DNA of 64,000 nucleotides, from contig NZ_FNCC01000006.1 in the NCBI RefSeq assembly GCF_900100955.1, positions 248,001-312,000 on the forward strand. The letters run 5' to 3'. Below are positions 42,619 to 50,494 of the stretch, piece after piece. A model generated the notes under the pieces. That model ran no database searches and was not told the DNA's origin. It worked only from the letters and a program-made list of their open reading frames with translations. Source of the stretch: Lentzea fradiae. GTDB lineage: Bacteria; Actinomycetota; Actinomycetes; Mycobacteriales; Pseudonocardiaceae. Numbering within the stretch: the stretch's first letter is position 1; every line of letters begins with the position of its first letter. The translations under genes were made by a program, and so were the position numbers.

Positions 42619-44589
42619 GTGGACAACCGGCCGCCGCGGCCAGGAGAGCCGGACGGGACTCCGAGGCGACCCTCCGCCACCCCGCGTCCCTCGGCGGGAC
42701 AACCGCGCCGCCCGCAGGTGCCTCCGCGCGCGTCGGACCCGCCGCGCCGGCAGCCGGGCAAGGCCGATCCGCCCAGGCGGGAACCCCCGAAGCGCGACCC
42801 CCAGAAGAGGGAACCCCGGAAGGGGGAACCCCAGAAGAGGGAACCGCAGGGTCGTGACCCGCGTGGCCGGGAATCGCTCAAGCGTGACACCCAGAACCGG
42901 GCGGAACCGCCGCGCCGCGAGCCTCCCCGGCGCGTCCCGCCGAAGCGCGAGGCGGCGAGCCGGGCCGAACCGGCACGCGGCGGTGCGCGCGACACCCCGG
43001 CCCGGCCCCGTCCGCTGGCCGACCGCCCGACCGTCCGCACCACCCCCGCCGCCGAGGTGAAGCCGAAGCCGCCGGCGCCTCGTCCCCGCCCGAGGCCCGC
43101 CGCCGCACGCAGGCCGAGCGCCGCCCAGCGTGGCGCGTCGACCGGCGGCAAGATCTTCGTGAGCCTGCTGTCCGCGCTGGTCCTGGTGATCACCGGCGTC
43201 GCGTGGCAGAACCTCAACGCGCTGACCGACGGCCTCACCAAGCAGGACCTGTCCCTCGCCGACGAGGGCGAACGCCCTGCCGACGGCGCGATCGACATCA
43301 TGCTGGTCGGCATGGACAGCCGCACCGACTCCAAGGGCAACCCGCTGCCGCAGGAGATCCTGAACGAGCTGCAGGCCGGTGGCACCGACGACGGCGGCTT
43401 CAACACCGACACGCTGATCCTCGTGCACATCCCGAACGACAGCGGCAAGGCGTACGCGGTGTCGTTCCCGCGCGACTCGTACGTGAAGATCGCGGGCGGC
43501 TTCGGCCGCCACAAGATCAACTCGGCCTACGGCTACGCCAAGGGCGAGGCGGCCGAGAAGCTCAAGAACAGCGGCAAGAGCGCGCAGGACGTCGAGATGG
43601 AGTCGCGCAAGGCGGGCGCGAACAACCTCATCCAGACCGTCCAGGACCTCACCGGCACGACCATCGACCACTACGCCGAGGTCAACCTCGTCGGGTTCTA
43701 CGACATCACCAAGGCCATCGGCGGCATCGACGTCTGCCTGAACACCGCGGTCAAGGACAAGTTCTCCGGCGCGAACTTCGCGGCGGGCCCGCAGACCATC
43801 GAGGGCAAGGACGCGCTCGCGTTCGTCCGGCAGCGGCACGGCCTGCCGCTGGGCGACCTCGACCGCGTCGTGCGCCAGCAGGTCTTCATGGCGGGCCTGG
43901 CCAAGAAGATGCTGTCCGCGGGCGTGCTGGCCGACAACACCAAGCGCAACGACATGATCAAGGCCGTGAGCGGCGCGATCGTGCTCGACGACGGCTGGGA
44001 CATCACCAAGTTCGCCCTGCAGATGAAGGACATGACGGGCGGCAACATGACGTTCCAGACCATCCCGACCGGCAACCCCGACCTGCAGACGCCCGAGGAC
44101 GGCTCCGCGGTCGAGGTCGACGAGTCCGAGGTGCGCCGGTTCTTCAAGAACCTCGGCAAGACGCCGGCCACGTCCACCCCTCCCGACCCCACGTTCGACA
44201 ACTCCACGGTGACCGTCGACGTCCGCAACGCCTCCGGCGCCCCCGGACTCGCGGCCGGGGTGCTGCAGTCGCTCGTCGGGAAGAAGTTCAAGGCGGGCCA
44301 GCCGGGCAACGCCGAGTCCATGCGGAAGTCGGTCGTCCGCTACGGCCTGGGCGGCGAGGCGGGCGCCAACGCGGTGCAGAACGCGCTCGGCGGGATGGAG
44401 ATCGAGGAGGACCCCGACATCCCCAAGGGGACGGTCCGCGTGTTCCTCGGCGCCGACTACTCGGGACCGGGCGCGCAGGGCTTCACGGCCTCGAAACCGC
44501 TCAACCTGGACGGTGCCCGGCAGCAGCCCGCCGCCGACCCGGACGCCCCCAAACCGATCACCGCGGACGGCGTGCGCTGCGTGAACTAA
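42619..44589 (+). CDS. LytR-CpsA-Psr (LCP) family cell-wall glycopolymer ligase
   Basis: A 656-aa type II membrane protein. Residues 1-about 170 are a basic, proline-rich cytosolic region with tandem five-residue repeats. One membrane helix (KIFVSLLSALVLVITGVAWQ) follows at about 175-195. The LCP catalytic domain spans about 215-440: IMLVGMDSRTDSKG with the metal-binding Asp, TDTLILVHIP, YAVSFPRDSYV with the conserved Arg, and LAFVRQRHGLPLGDLDRVVR. The LytR_C domain lies at about 530-620 (VTVDVRNASGAPGLAAGVLQ). It attaches undecaprenyl-linked polymers, such as arabinogalactan-type or teichoic polymers, to peptidoglycan. Start GTG 42619 has AGGAG 5 nt upstream; ATG 42601 is an alternative. Confidence 0.88.
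   Translation: MDNRPPRPGEPDGTPRRPSATPRPSAGQPRRPQVPPRASDPPRRQPGKADPPRREPPKRDPQKREPRKGEPQKREPQGRDPRGRESLKRDTQNRAEPPRREPPRRVPPKREAASRAEPARGGARDTPARPRPLADRPTVRTTPAAEVKPKPPAPRPRPRPAAARRPSAAQRGASTGGKIFVSLLSALVLVITGVAWQNLNALTDGLTKQDLSLADEGERPADGAIDIMLVGMDSRTDSKGNPLPQEILNELQAGGTDDGGFNTDTLILVHIPNDSGKAYAVSFPRDSYVKIAGGFGRHKINSAYGYAKGEAAEKLKNSGKSAQDVEMESRKAGANNLIQTVQDLTGTTIDHYAEVNLVGFYDITKAIGGIDVCLNTAVKDKFSGANFAAGPQTIEGKDALAFVRQRHGLPLGDLDRVVRQQVFMAGLAKKMLSAGVLADNTKRNDMIKAVSGAIVLDDGWDITKFALQMKDMTGGNMTFQTIPTGNPDLQTPEDGSAVEVDESEVRRFFKNLGKTPATSTPPDPTFDNSTVTVDVRNASGAPGLAAGVLQSLVGKKFKAGQPGNAESMRKSVVRYGLGGEAGANAVQNALGGMEIEEDPDIPKGTVRVFLGADYSGPGAQGFTASKPLNLDGARQQPAADPDAPKPITADGVRCVN
42781..42870 (+). repeat. 15-bp tandem coding repeat in the LCP N-terminus
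   Basis: Six units of 15 bp starting at 42781 encode five-residue blocks of the form (E/D)-P-(Q/R/P)-(K/G)-(R/G). This is an internal, in-frame repeat likely to vary in copy number between strains. Confidence 0.8.
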
Positions 44590-44600
44590 TACTCAGAGTA
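44590..44600. promoter_or_regulatory. Palindrome upstream of the XRE regulator gene
   Basis: TACTC-A-GAGTA is a perfect 11-nt palindrome just after the LCP stop and about 105 nt before the XRE start; it may be an autoregulatory site. Confidence 0.3.
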
Positions 44601-44704
44601 GAGAAGTATCGCCCATTCGGGGGAATCTCTCGGCAAGTTGCGTAAGCGACGAAGCACTGGCGCCTTCCATCTGCGTGAGACCCGCTCACGGGGTGGAGGG
44701 ACCA

Positions 44705-45190
44705 GTGCACACGGCGACAGGCCAAATCGACACGGCGGCGTACCAGCGCGTGCTCGGTGATGAGATCCGCAGCCTTCGCAAGCAGCGCGGCTGGACCCGC
44801 AAGGAGCTCAACAAGCGGCTGCAGACCGAGATCTCGCTGCAGACGCTCGCGACCTACGAGCTGGGCACCCGGCAGTGCTCCGTCGTGCGCCTGGTGGAGA
44901 TCTGCCACGCGCTCGACGTCCCGGCGCACGAGGTCCTCGCCCGCGTGCACGAACGCTTCTTCGGCGACGCCCCCGCCGGGCACCTGACGCTGAGCCTCGC
45001 CGCGGTCGCCGTCTCCGAGAACCCGCGGCTGCTGCCGCTCAAGCGCTGGGCCGCCGGACGGCTGCACGCGCTCGCGCCGGGCGCCTCGCCGGAGATCCAC
45101 CTCGACCTGCCGGCGCTGGAGAACATGGCGCAGCTGTGCCAGCTGCCGACCGTGGAACTGATCAGGACCCTGCGCGCGCTGAGTCGCTAG
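44705..45190 (+). CDS. XRE-family helix-turn-helix regulator
   Basis: 161 aa. The HTH_3 domain lies at about residues 13-70 (LGDEIRSLRKQRGWTRKELN, SLQTLATYELGTRQCSVVRL, CHALDVPAHEVLARVHERF). The C-terminal half (HLTLSLAAVAVSENPRLLPL, EIHLDLPALENMAQLCQLPT) is a conserved actinobacterial extension of unknown ligand. It resembles small developmental XRE regulators of actinomycetes, but no specific gene is claimed. GTG 44705 has GGAGGG 4 nt upstream; an in-frame ATG-like start at 44675 is less supported. It lies between the LCP gene and murT on the same strand. Confidence 0.82.
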   Translation: MHTATGQIDTAAYQRVLGDEIRSLRKQRGWTRKELNKRLQTEISLQTLATYELGTRQCSVVRLVEICHALDVPAHEVLARVHERFFGDAPAGHLTLSLAAVAVSENPRLLPLKRWAAGRLHALAPGASPEIHLDLPALENMAQLCQLPTVELIRTLRALSR

Positions 45191-45254
45191 TTGTACCGAA
45201 CCCCGTTCACAGCAACGCAACGACCGCCGGGAAAGGACCGCACCCCGCCGCCGG

Positions 45255-45260
45255 TAGAGT
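45255..45260 (+). promoter_or_regulatory. -10 hexamer TAGAGT, leaderless murT-gatD transcript
   Basis: TAGAGT ends 7 nt before GTG 45268; no Shine-Dalgarno site. Confidence 0.55.
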
Positions 45261-45267
45261 CGCCGGG

Positions 45268-46515
45268 GTGAACGATTCCCCCGCCCGCCTCCCCCTGCGC
45301 ACCGCGGCCGCCGTGAAGCTGGGCAACCTGAGCTCCACGCTGTCCCAGAAGATGGGTCTCGGCGCCGGCGGCATGATCGGCGGCCGGGTGGCGCTGAAGC
45401 TCGACCCCCAGGCGCTGAACAGGTTGACGCAGGGCCGCAGGGTCGCCGTCGTGACCGGGACGAACGGCAAGACCACCAGCACCATGATGCTGGCCAGGGC
45501 CGTCTCGGCGCTGGGCGAGGTCGCCACGAACCACAGCGGTGCGAACATGCCCGACGGCCACGTCACCGCGTTGTCGAAGCAGCCGGACGCGCCGTACGCG
45601 GTGCTGGAGTGCGACGAGGGCTACTTCCCCGCCGTCGCCGGTGCCAGCAACCCGGCGGTGGCCGTCGTGCTGAACCTGTCGCGCGACCAGCTCGACCGCG
45701 TCGGCGAGGTCCGCACCATCGAGCGGTCGCTGCGCGACACGATCGCGGGGCTGCGCGACTGCACGGTCATCGCCAACTGCGACGACGTGATGGTGACGAG
45801 CGCGGCCTGGAACGCGGCGAAGGTCGTCTGGGTCGCCACCGGCACCGGCTGGCACCACGACTCGGCGAGCTGTCCCCGCTGCGGCAACCCGATCGCCTGG
45901 CAGGGCGAGCACTGGCACTGCACCGGCTGCGACCTCGCGCGCCCGCACCCGAACTGGATCACCACCGACGAGGCGATGATCACGCCGGAGCACCAGAAGG
46001 TGGAGCTGCGGCTCACCCTGCCCGGCAAGTTCAACCAGGCCAACGCCGTCATGGCGGCGGCGGCGGCGCACGCCATGGGCGTCCCGACGGAGGAGGCGGT
46101 GCGCAGGCTGCGCGGCGTCTCGAACGTCAGCGGCCGCTACCGCACGATCCAGCGCAACGGCCGCAGCGCGCGCCTGCTGCTGAGCAAGAACCCGGCCGGC
46201 TGGAGCGAGACGCTCACGGTCGTCAAGGAGGCCGACCACCCGGCCGTCCTGGTGATCAACGCCCAGGAGGCCGACGGCCGCGACCTGAGCTGGTTGTGGG
46301 ACGTCCCGTTCGAACGGATGCAGGGCCGCACGGTCATCGCGTCCGGCGAGCGCGCGACCGACCTCGCCGTCCGCCTGACCTACGCCGAGGTCCAGCACAC
46401 GATCGTGCCGGACCCGCTGAAGGCCATCGACCAGATGCCGCAGGGCCCGGTCGAGGTCATCGCCAACTACACCGCGTTCCGCGACTTGAATGCCAGGGCT
46501 GCCGCTGATGAGTGA
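45268..46515 (+). CDS. murT: MurT, lipid II isoglutaminyl synthase ATPase subunit
   Basis: A 415-aa Mur-ligase-fold enzyme. The P-loop is VTGTNGKTT at about 62-70. A four-cysteine zinc ribbon (CPRCGNPIAW and HWHCTGCD) interrupts the central domain, as in MurT. The C-terminal DUF1727 domain includes NPAGWSETLTVVKEADHPAV, INAQEADGRDLSWLWDVPFE and VIANYTAFRDL. With GatD it amidates the D-glutamate of the lipid II stem peptide. Its GTG start follows a -10 hexamer by 7 nt. It overlaps gatD by 8 nt, consistent with a stoichiometric heterodimer. Confidence 0.95.
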   Translation: MNDSPARLPLRTAAAVKLGNLSSTLSQKMGLGAGGMIGGRVALKLDPQALNRLTQGRRVAVVTGTNGKTTSTMMLARAVSALGEVATNHSGANMPDGHVTALSKQPDAPYAVLECDEGYFPAVAGASNPAVAVVLNLSRDQLDRVGEVRTIERSLRDTIAGLRDCTVIANCDDVMVTSAAWNAAKVVWVATGTGWHHDSASCPRCGNPIAWQGEHWHCTGCDLARPHPNWITTDEAMITPEHQKVELRLTLPGKFNQANAVMAAAAAHAMGVPTEEAVRRLRGVSNVSGRYRTIQRNGRSARLLLSKNPAGWSETLTVVKEADHPAVLVINAQEADGRDLSWLWDVPFERMQGRTVIASGERATDLAVRLTYAEVQHTIVPDPLKAIDQMPQGPVEVIANYTAFRDLNARAAADE

Positions 46516-47215
46516 GTCGACTGTCCAGATCGCGCTCGTGCTGCCGGACCTCCTCGGCACGTACGGCGACTTCGGCAACGCCGTGGTGCTCGAGAAGCGC
46601 ATGGCGTGGCGCGGGATCAAGGCCGAGATCGTGCCGATCAACTACGGCCAGCCGGTGCCGGACTCGTGCGACATCTACGTCGTGGGCGGCGGCGAGGACA
46701 CCGCGCAGACGCTCGCGGTGAAGCACCTGCGCGAGCACCCCGGCCTGCAGCGGGCCGTCACGAAGAACGCCGTGGTGCTGGGTGTGTGCGCCGGCATCCA
46801 GATCTTCGGCGAGAGCTTCACCCGTGCCGACAACGTCACGCACCCCGGCATGGGCCTGATCGACTCGACGTCGCACGCGGGTGGCAGCCGGGCGATCGGC
46901 GAGGTCATCGCCGAGCCGGCCGGCGGGCTGTTCGCCGGGCCGCTGACGGGCTTCGAGAACCACCAGGGCCGCACGGTACTGGGGCCGTCCGCCCGGCCGC
47001 TCGCGCACGTCAAGGTCGGCACGGGCAACGACGGCAGCGTCGAGGGCGCGGTGCAGGGCCGGATCGTCTGCACCTACCTGCACGGCCCGGTGCTGCCGCG
47101 CAACCCGGCGCTCGCGGACCTGCTGATCGAGTGGGCCACGGGCACGAAACTCGCCCCGCTCGACCTCCCCGCCGTCACCGCGATGCGTGCGGAACGGGTT
47201 CGGGCCGCTTCATGA
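46508..47215 (+). CDS. gatD: GatD, lipid II isoglutaminyl synthase glutaminase subunit
   Basis: A 235-aa class-I glutamine amidotransferase of the CobB/CobQ type. The nucleophile is Cys94 in VVLGVCAGIQIFG, and the catalytic His192 is in CTYLHGPVLPRNP. YVVGGGEDTAQTLAV and GFENHQGRT complete the pocket. It releases ammonia from glutamine for MurT. ATG 46508 overlaps the murT stop. Its 3' end overlaps the convergent TetR gene by 41 nt, so transcripts are mutually antisense there. Confidence 0.95.
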   Translation: MSESTVQIALVLPDLLGTYGDFGNAVVLEKRMAWRGIKAEIVPINYGQPVPDSCDIYVVGGGEDTAQTLAVKHLREHPGLQRAVTKNAVVLGVCAGIQIFGESFTRADNVTHPGMGLIDSTSHAGGSRAIGEVIAEPAGGLFAGPLTGFENHQGRTVLGPSARPLAHVKVGTGNDGSVEGAVQGRIVCTYLHGPVLPRNPALADLLIEWATGTKLAPLDLPAVTAMRAERVRAAS

Positions 47216-47804
47216 CCCTGGCGGAGACGCCGGGCCAGATCACGGTCATCACGTAGTCGGTCGCGAGCGCGGGTCCCACCGAGGGCCTGCGCTCGCACCA
47301 CACGGCGAGCCGTTCACACGCCCCGACGACGATCTCCGCGAACGCCTCGGCCTCCAGCGGGTCGATCTCCGGGGCGAACGACACCAGCACGGACCCGATC
47401 ATGTCCGTCTGCTGCTGCCGGATCCCCTCGACCTCCTCCTGCGCCGACGGCACCGCGATCGCCGCCTCCTGCCGCAGCAGCGCCCAGGACCTCTGGTGGT
47501 CGACGATGAACTCGAAGAACGCCATGAGCCCGCGCCGCAGGAACTCCTCTGGCCCCGCCGCGCCCGCGATGGCCGCCGCCGTCTTCTCGCGCAGCTCGGT
47601 GCGCGCGCGGTGGATGCAGCCGATGAGCAGGCCCTCCTTGGAGCCGAAGTACTCGTAGAGCATCGGCTTCGAGACGCCGACGCGGTCGGCGATCTCGTCC
47701 ATCGACGTGGCCAGATATCCCTGCTCGGCGAAGATCTCCTCCGCGACGGTGATCATCTGCGCCATGCGCTGGGCCTTGGGCATGCGGCGGCGCGGTGCGG
47801 TCAC
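47175..47804 (-). CDS. TetR-family regulator next to a flavin monooxygenase
   Basis: 209 aa. HTH: MAQMITVAEEIFAEQGYLAT then SMDEIADRVGVSKPMLYEYF. The ligand domain includes RRGLMAFFEFIVDHQRSWAL. It is divergent from the monooxygenase gene, and the 75-nt intergenic region holds two adjacent palindromes, so it probably represses both itself and the monooxygenase. The relatively long C-terminus runs 41 nt into gatD on the opposite strand. Confidence 0.88.
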   Translation of the reverse strand: MTAPRRRMPKAQRMAQMITVAEEIFAEQGYLATSMDEIADRVGVSKPMLYEYFGSKEGLLIGCIHRARTELREKTAAAIAGAAGPEEFLRRGLMAFFEFIVDHQRSWALLRQEAAIAVPSAQEEVEGIRQQQTDMIGSVLVSFAPEIDPLEAEAFAEIVVGACERLAVWCERRPSVGPALATDYVMTVIWPGVSARVMKRPEPVPHASR

Positions 47805-47827
47805 GAACGGAGTCTACCGCTCGTAAC

Positions 47828-47856
47828 TTACTTCGAGTAACCTACTGCGAAGTAGG
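47828..47856. promoter_or_regulatory. Two adjacent TetR-operator-like palindromes
   Basis: TTACT-tcg-AGTAA (47828-47840) directly abuts CCTACT-gcga-AGTAGG (47841-47856). Both share the half-site ACT...AGT, suggesting two dimers bind side by side. Confidence 0.65.
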
Positions 47857-47879
47857 CATCGCGAGCGGAGGGACTCCCC

Positions 47880-49367
47880 ATGCACCGTGAGACGAAAGTG
47901 CTCGTCATCGGCACCGGCTTCTCCGGCCTGGGGATGGCCGTCGAGCTGAGGCGGCGCGGCGAGCACGACTTCGTGGTGCTGGAGAAGGCCGACGACATCG
48001 GCGGCACGTGGCGCGACAACTCCTACCCCGGCTGCGCCTGCGACGTGCCGTCGCACATGTACTCGTTCTCGTTCGAGCTGAACCCGAAGTGGTCGCGGAT
48101 GTTCGCGCGGCAGGGCGAGATCTTCGAGTACCTCCGGCACGTCGCCGACAAGTACCGGCTGCGCCCGCACATCCGGTTCGGCACGAAGGTCTCCGGCGCC
48201 CGGTGGGACGACGAGGCGAAGCGCTGGAACGTCACGACCGAACAGGGCGACACCTACACCGCACAGGCGCTCGTGGCAGGCGTGGGCGCATTGCACATCC
48301 CGAACATCCCCGAGCTGCCCGGCATCGAGAACTTCACCGGCAAGACGTTCCACAGTGCCCAGTGGGACCACGACCACGACCTGACCGGGAAACGCGTCGC
48401 CGTCGTCGGCACCGGCGCGTCCGCGATCCAGTTCGTGCCGCAGATCGCGGGGAAGGTGGGGTCGCTCAAGCTCTTCCAGCGCACGCCTCCGTGGGTCATG
48501 CCGAAGGCGGACCGGGCGATCACCGACTGGGAGCGGAGGCTGTTCCGCACCCTGCCGTTCACGCAGCGGCTCTACCGCGACTTCGTCTACTGGACGCGCG
48601 AGTCGTCGGTGCTGGGCTTCGCGGTGAACCCGAAGATCATGCGGTTCGCGCAGGGGGTCGCGGTGCGGCACCTGAAGAAGCAGGTGCCGGACCCCGAGCT
48701 GCGCCGCAAGCTCAAGCCCGACTACACGATGGGCTGCAAGCGGGTGCTGATCTCCAACGACTACTACCCCGCGCTCGGCCGCCCGAACGTCGACGTGGTG
48801 ACGGACAAGATCTCCGAGGTGCGCGAGCGGTCCATCGTGGACAGTGCGGGCGTCGAGCACGAGGTCGACGTCATCATCTACGGCACCGGCTTCCACGTCG
48901 TCGACTCGTTCGACTACCTGGACATCCAGGGCAGGAACGGCGTCGACCTCGCGAAGCAGTGGCGTGAACAGGGGATCGAGACCTACTACGGCATCACGGT
49001 CTCGGGCTTCCCCAACCTGTTCTTCCTGCTGGGCCCCAACACCGGCCTCGGCCACAACTCGGTCGTGTTCATGATCGAGTCGCAGATCCGGTACGTGGCG
49101 CAGTGCCTGCGGCTGCTGGACCGCCACCGCGCGGCGGAGATCGACGTGCGGCCGGAGGCCCAGCGGGCGTTCAACGCCGAACTGCACCGCAAGCTCACCA
49201 AGGGCGTGTGGACCCAGGGCGGCTGCAAGAGCTGGTACCTCGACGCGCAGGGCGTGAACCGCACCGTGTGGCCGGGTTTCACCTGGCGGTACTGGATGCG
49301 GACCAAGCGCGTGCGCGCCGAGGACTACGTGCTCACCGCGGCCGTCAGGGCTTCACGACGACCTTGA
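47880..49367 (+). CDS. Flavin-containing (Baeyer-Villiger-type) monooxygenase
   Basis: 495 aa. FAD-binding motif VLVIGTGFSGLGMAVEL (GxGxxG at 12-17) with LEKADDIGGTWRDNSYPGCA; NADPH-binding VAVVGTGASAIQFVPQI near 178; a Baeyer-Villiger-like FHSAQWDHDHDL region before it, close to the FxGxxxHxxxW fingerprint but with Gln/Asp differences; C-terminal FPNLFFLLGPNTGLGHNS. Expected reaction: NADPH- and O2-dependent oxygenation of a ketone or heteroatom, substrate unknown. GGAGGG precedes the ATG. Probably repressed by the divergent TetR through two palindromes. Its end overlaps the convergent alcohol dehydrogenase by 23 nt. Confidence 0.88.
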   Translation: MHRETKVLVIGTGFSGLGMAVELRRRGEHDFVVLEKADDIGGTWRDNSYPGCACDVPSHMYSFSFELNPKWSRMFARQGEIFEYLRHVADKYRLRPHIRFGTKVSGARWDDEAKRWNVTTEQGDTYTAQALVAGVGALHIPNIPELPGIENFTGKTFHSAQWDHDHDLTGKRVAVVGTGASAIQFVPQIAGKVGSLKLFQRTPPWVMPKADRAITDWERRLFRTLPFTQRLYRDFVYWTRESSVLGFAVNPKIMRFAQGVAVRHLKKQVPDPELRRKLKPDYTMGCKRVLISNDYYPALGRPNVDVVTDKISEVRERSIVDSAGVEHEVDVIIYGTGFHVVDSFDYLDIQGRNGVDLAKQWREQGIETYYGITVSGFPNLFFLLGPNTGLGHNSVVFMIESQIRYVAQCLRLLDRHRAAEIDVRPEAQRAFNAELHRKLTKGVWTQGGCKSWYLDAQGVNRTVWPGFTWRYWMRTKRVRAEDYVLTAAVRASRRP

Positions 49368-50379
49368 GGGCGGTCCGCTCGTCCATCGCCTGGTAGCCCT
49401 GCGCGATGTCGTCGAGCGAGACCGTCCGGTCGAAGACGGGGCCGGGGTCGATGCGTCCGGCGAGCACGTCCGCGAGCAGCTCCGGCAGGTACGCCCGCGC
49501 GGGCGCGACGCCGCCGCCGATGTTGATGTTGCGGCCGAACAGCTTGCCCAGCGGCAGGCCCGGCATCTCGTGCGGCACGCCGACGTAGCCGATCCGGCCG
49601 CCGTCGCGGACGATGCCCATCGCGGTCTCCCACGACTGCTCGGTGCCGACGCACTCCAGCACGGCCGCCGCGCCGAGTCCCCCGGTCAGCTCCCTGACGC
49701 GCTCGACGGCGGCCTCACCGCGTTCGGCGACCTGGTCCGTGGCCCCGAAGAGCTGCGCGACCTTCGCCCTGTCCTCGTGCCGTCCCAGCGCGATGATCCG
49801 CTCGGCGCCCAGCCGCTTGGCGGCCAGCACGCCGCACAGGCCCACCGCGCCGTCACCGACGACCGCGACCGTGCTGCCCGGCTGCACCCCGGCGCCGACC
49901 GCCGCGTGGTGGCCGGTGCCCATGACGTCGGACAGGCTCAGGAACGCGGGCAGCAGCTCGGCCGGCGCGTCCGCGGGCACCCTGACGAGCGTGCCGTCGG
50001 CCTGCGGCACGCGCACCGCCTCGCCCTGGCCACCGTCGCTGCCCTTGGTGCCCCAGAAGCCGCCGTTGAGGCAAGACGTCTGCAACCCGGCCTGGCAGTA
50101 CGCGCAGCTGCCGTCGCTCCACACGAACGGCGCGATCACCCGGTCGCCCACCCGCACGGACCGCACCTCGCCGCCGACCTCCTCGACGATGCCGAGGAAC
50201 TCGTGCCCGATCCGCTGTCCCGCCGCGCGCTTGGCCACGCCCCGGTACGCCCACAGGTCGCTGCCGCAGATGCACGCCAGCTCGACCCTCACCACGACGT
50301 CCGTGGGCTCCACGACGGCCGCGTCCGGCACCTCCTCCACGCGGACGTCACGGGTGCCGTGAATCGTCGTAGCCCGCAC
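49345..50379 (-). CDS. Zinc-dependent alcohol dehydrogenase (MDR family)
   Basis: 344 aa. Catalytic-zinc ligands are in ACICGSDLWAYRG (Cys at about 37) and GHEFLGIVEEVG (His-Glu at about 59-60). The structural-zinc lobe is partial (CAYCQAGLQTSC). The NAD(P)-binding Rossmann motif is STVAVVGDGAVGLCGVLAAK near 169. The glycine-rich and QAGLQTSCLNGGFWG features resemble the broad alcohol dehydrogenases of actinobacteria rather than a characterised subfamily. Likely oxidises an alcohol or reduces an aldehyde in the cytosol. The ATG start lies in a short divergent region with the esterase gene. Confidence 0.88.
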   Translation of the reverse strand: MRATTIHGTRDVRVEEVPDAAVVEPTDVVVRVELACICGSDLWAYRGVAKRAAGQRIGHEFLGIVEEVGGEVRSVRVGDRVIAPFVWSDGSCAYCQAGLQTSCLNGGFWGTKGSDGGQGEAVRVPQADGTLVRVPADAPAELLPAFLSLSDVMGTGHHAAVGAGVQPGSTVAVVGDGAVGLCGVLAAKRLGAERIIALGRHEDRAKVAQLFGATDQVAERGEAAVERVRELTGGLGAAAVLECVGTEQSWETAMGIVRDGGRIGYVGVPHEMPGLPLGKLFGRNINIGGGVAPARAYLPELLADVLAGRIDPGPVFDRTVSLDDIAQGYQAMDERTALKVVVKP

Positions 50380-50481
50380 CGGCTACCTCCTCATGCCTCG
50401 ATGACCGAACCTGTGCATCGTGCTCCTGCGACGCCGGTCGCGCCGAACCGGAACGCTGTGGAGTTGGTTACCCCGCCCGCC

Positions 50482-50487
50482 TACGAT
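50482..50487 (+). promoter_or_regulatory. -10 hexamer TACGAT, leaderless esterase transcript
   Basis: TACGAT ends 7 nt before GTG 50495. Confidence 0.55.
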
Positions 50488-50494
50488 CGCGAAC

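Noticed and set aside
39570..42857. 1095-codon open frame on the plus strand opposite glyQS
   Set aside because: It is the high-GC antisense shadow of a clearly recognisable synthetase; its composition is Arg/His/Gln-rich with no domain or start signal.
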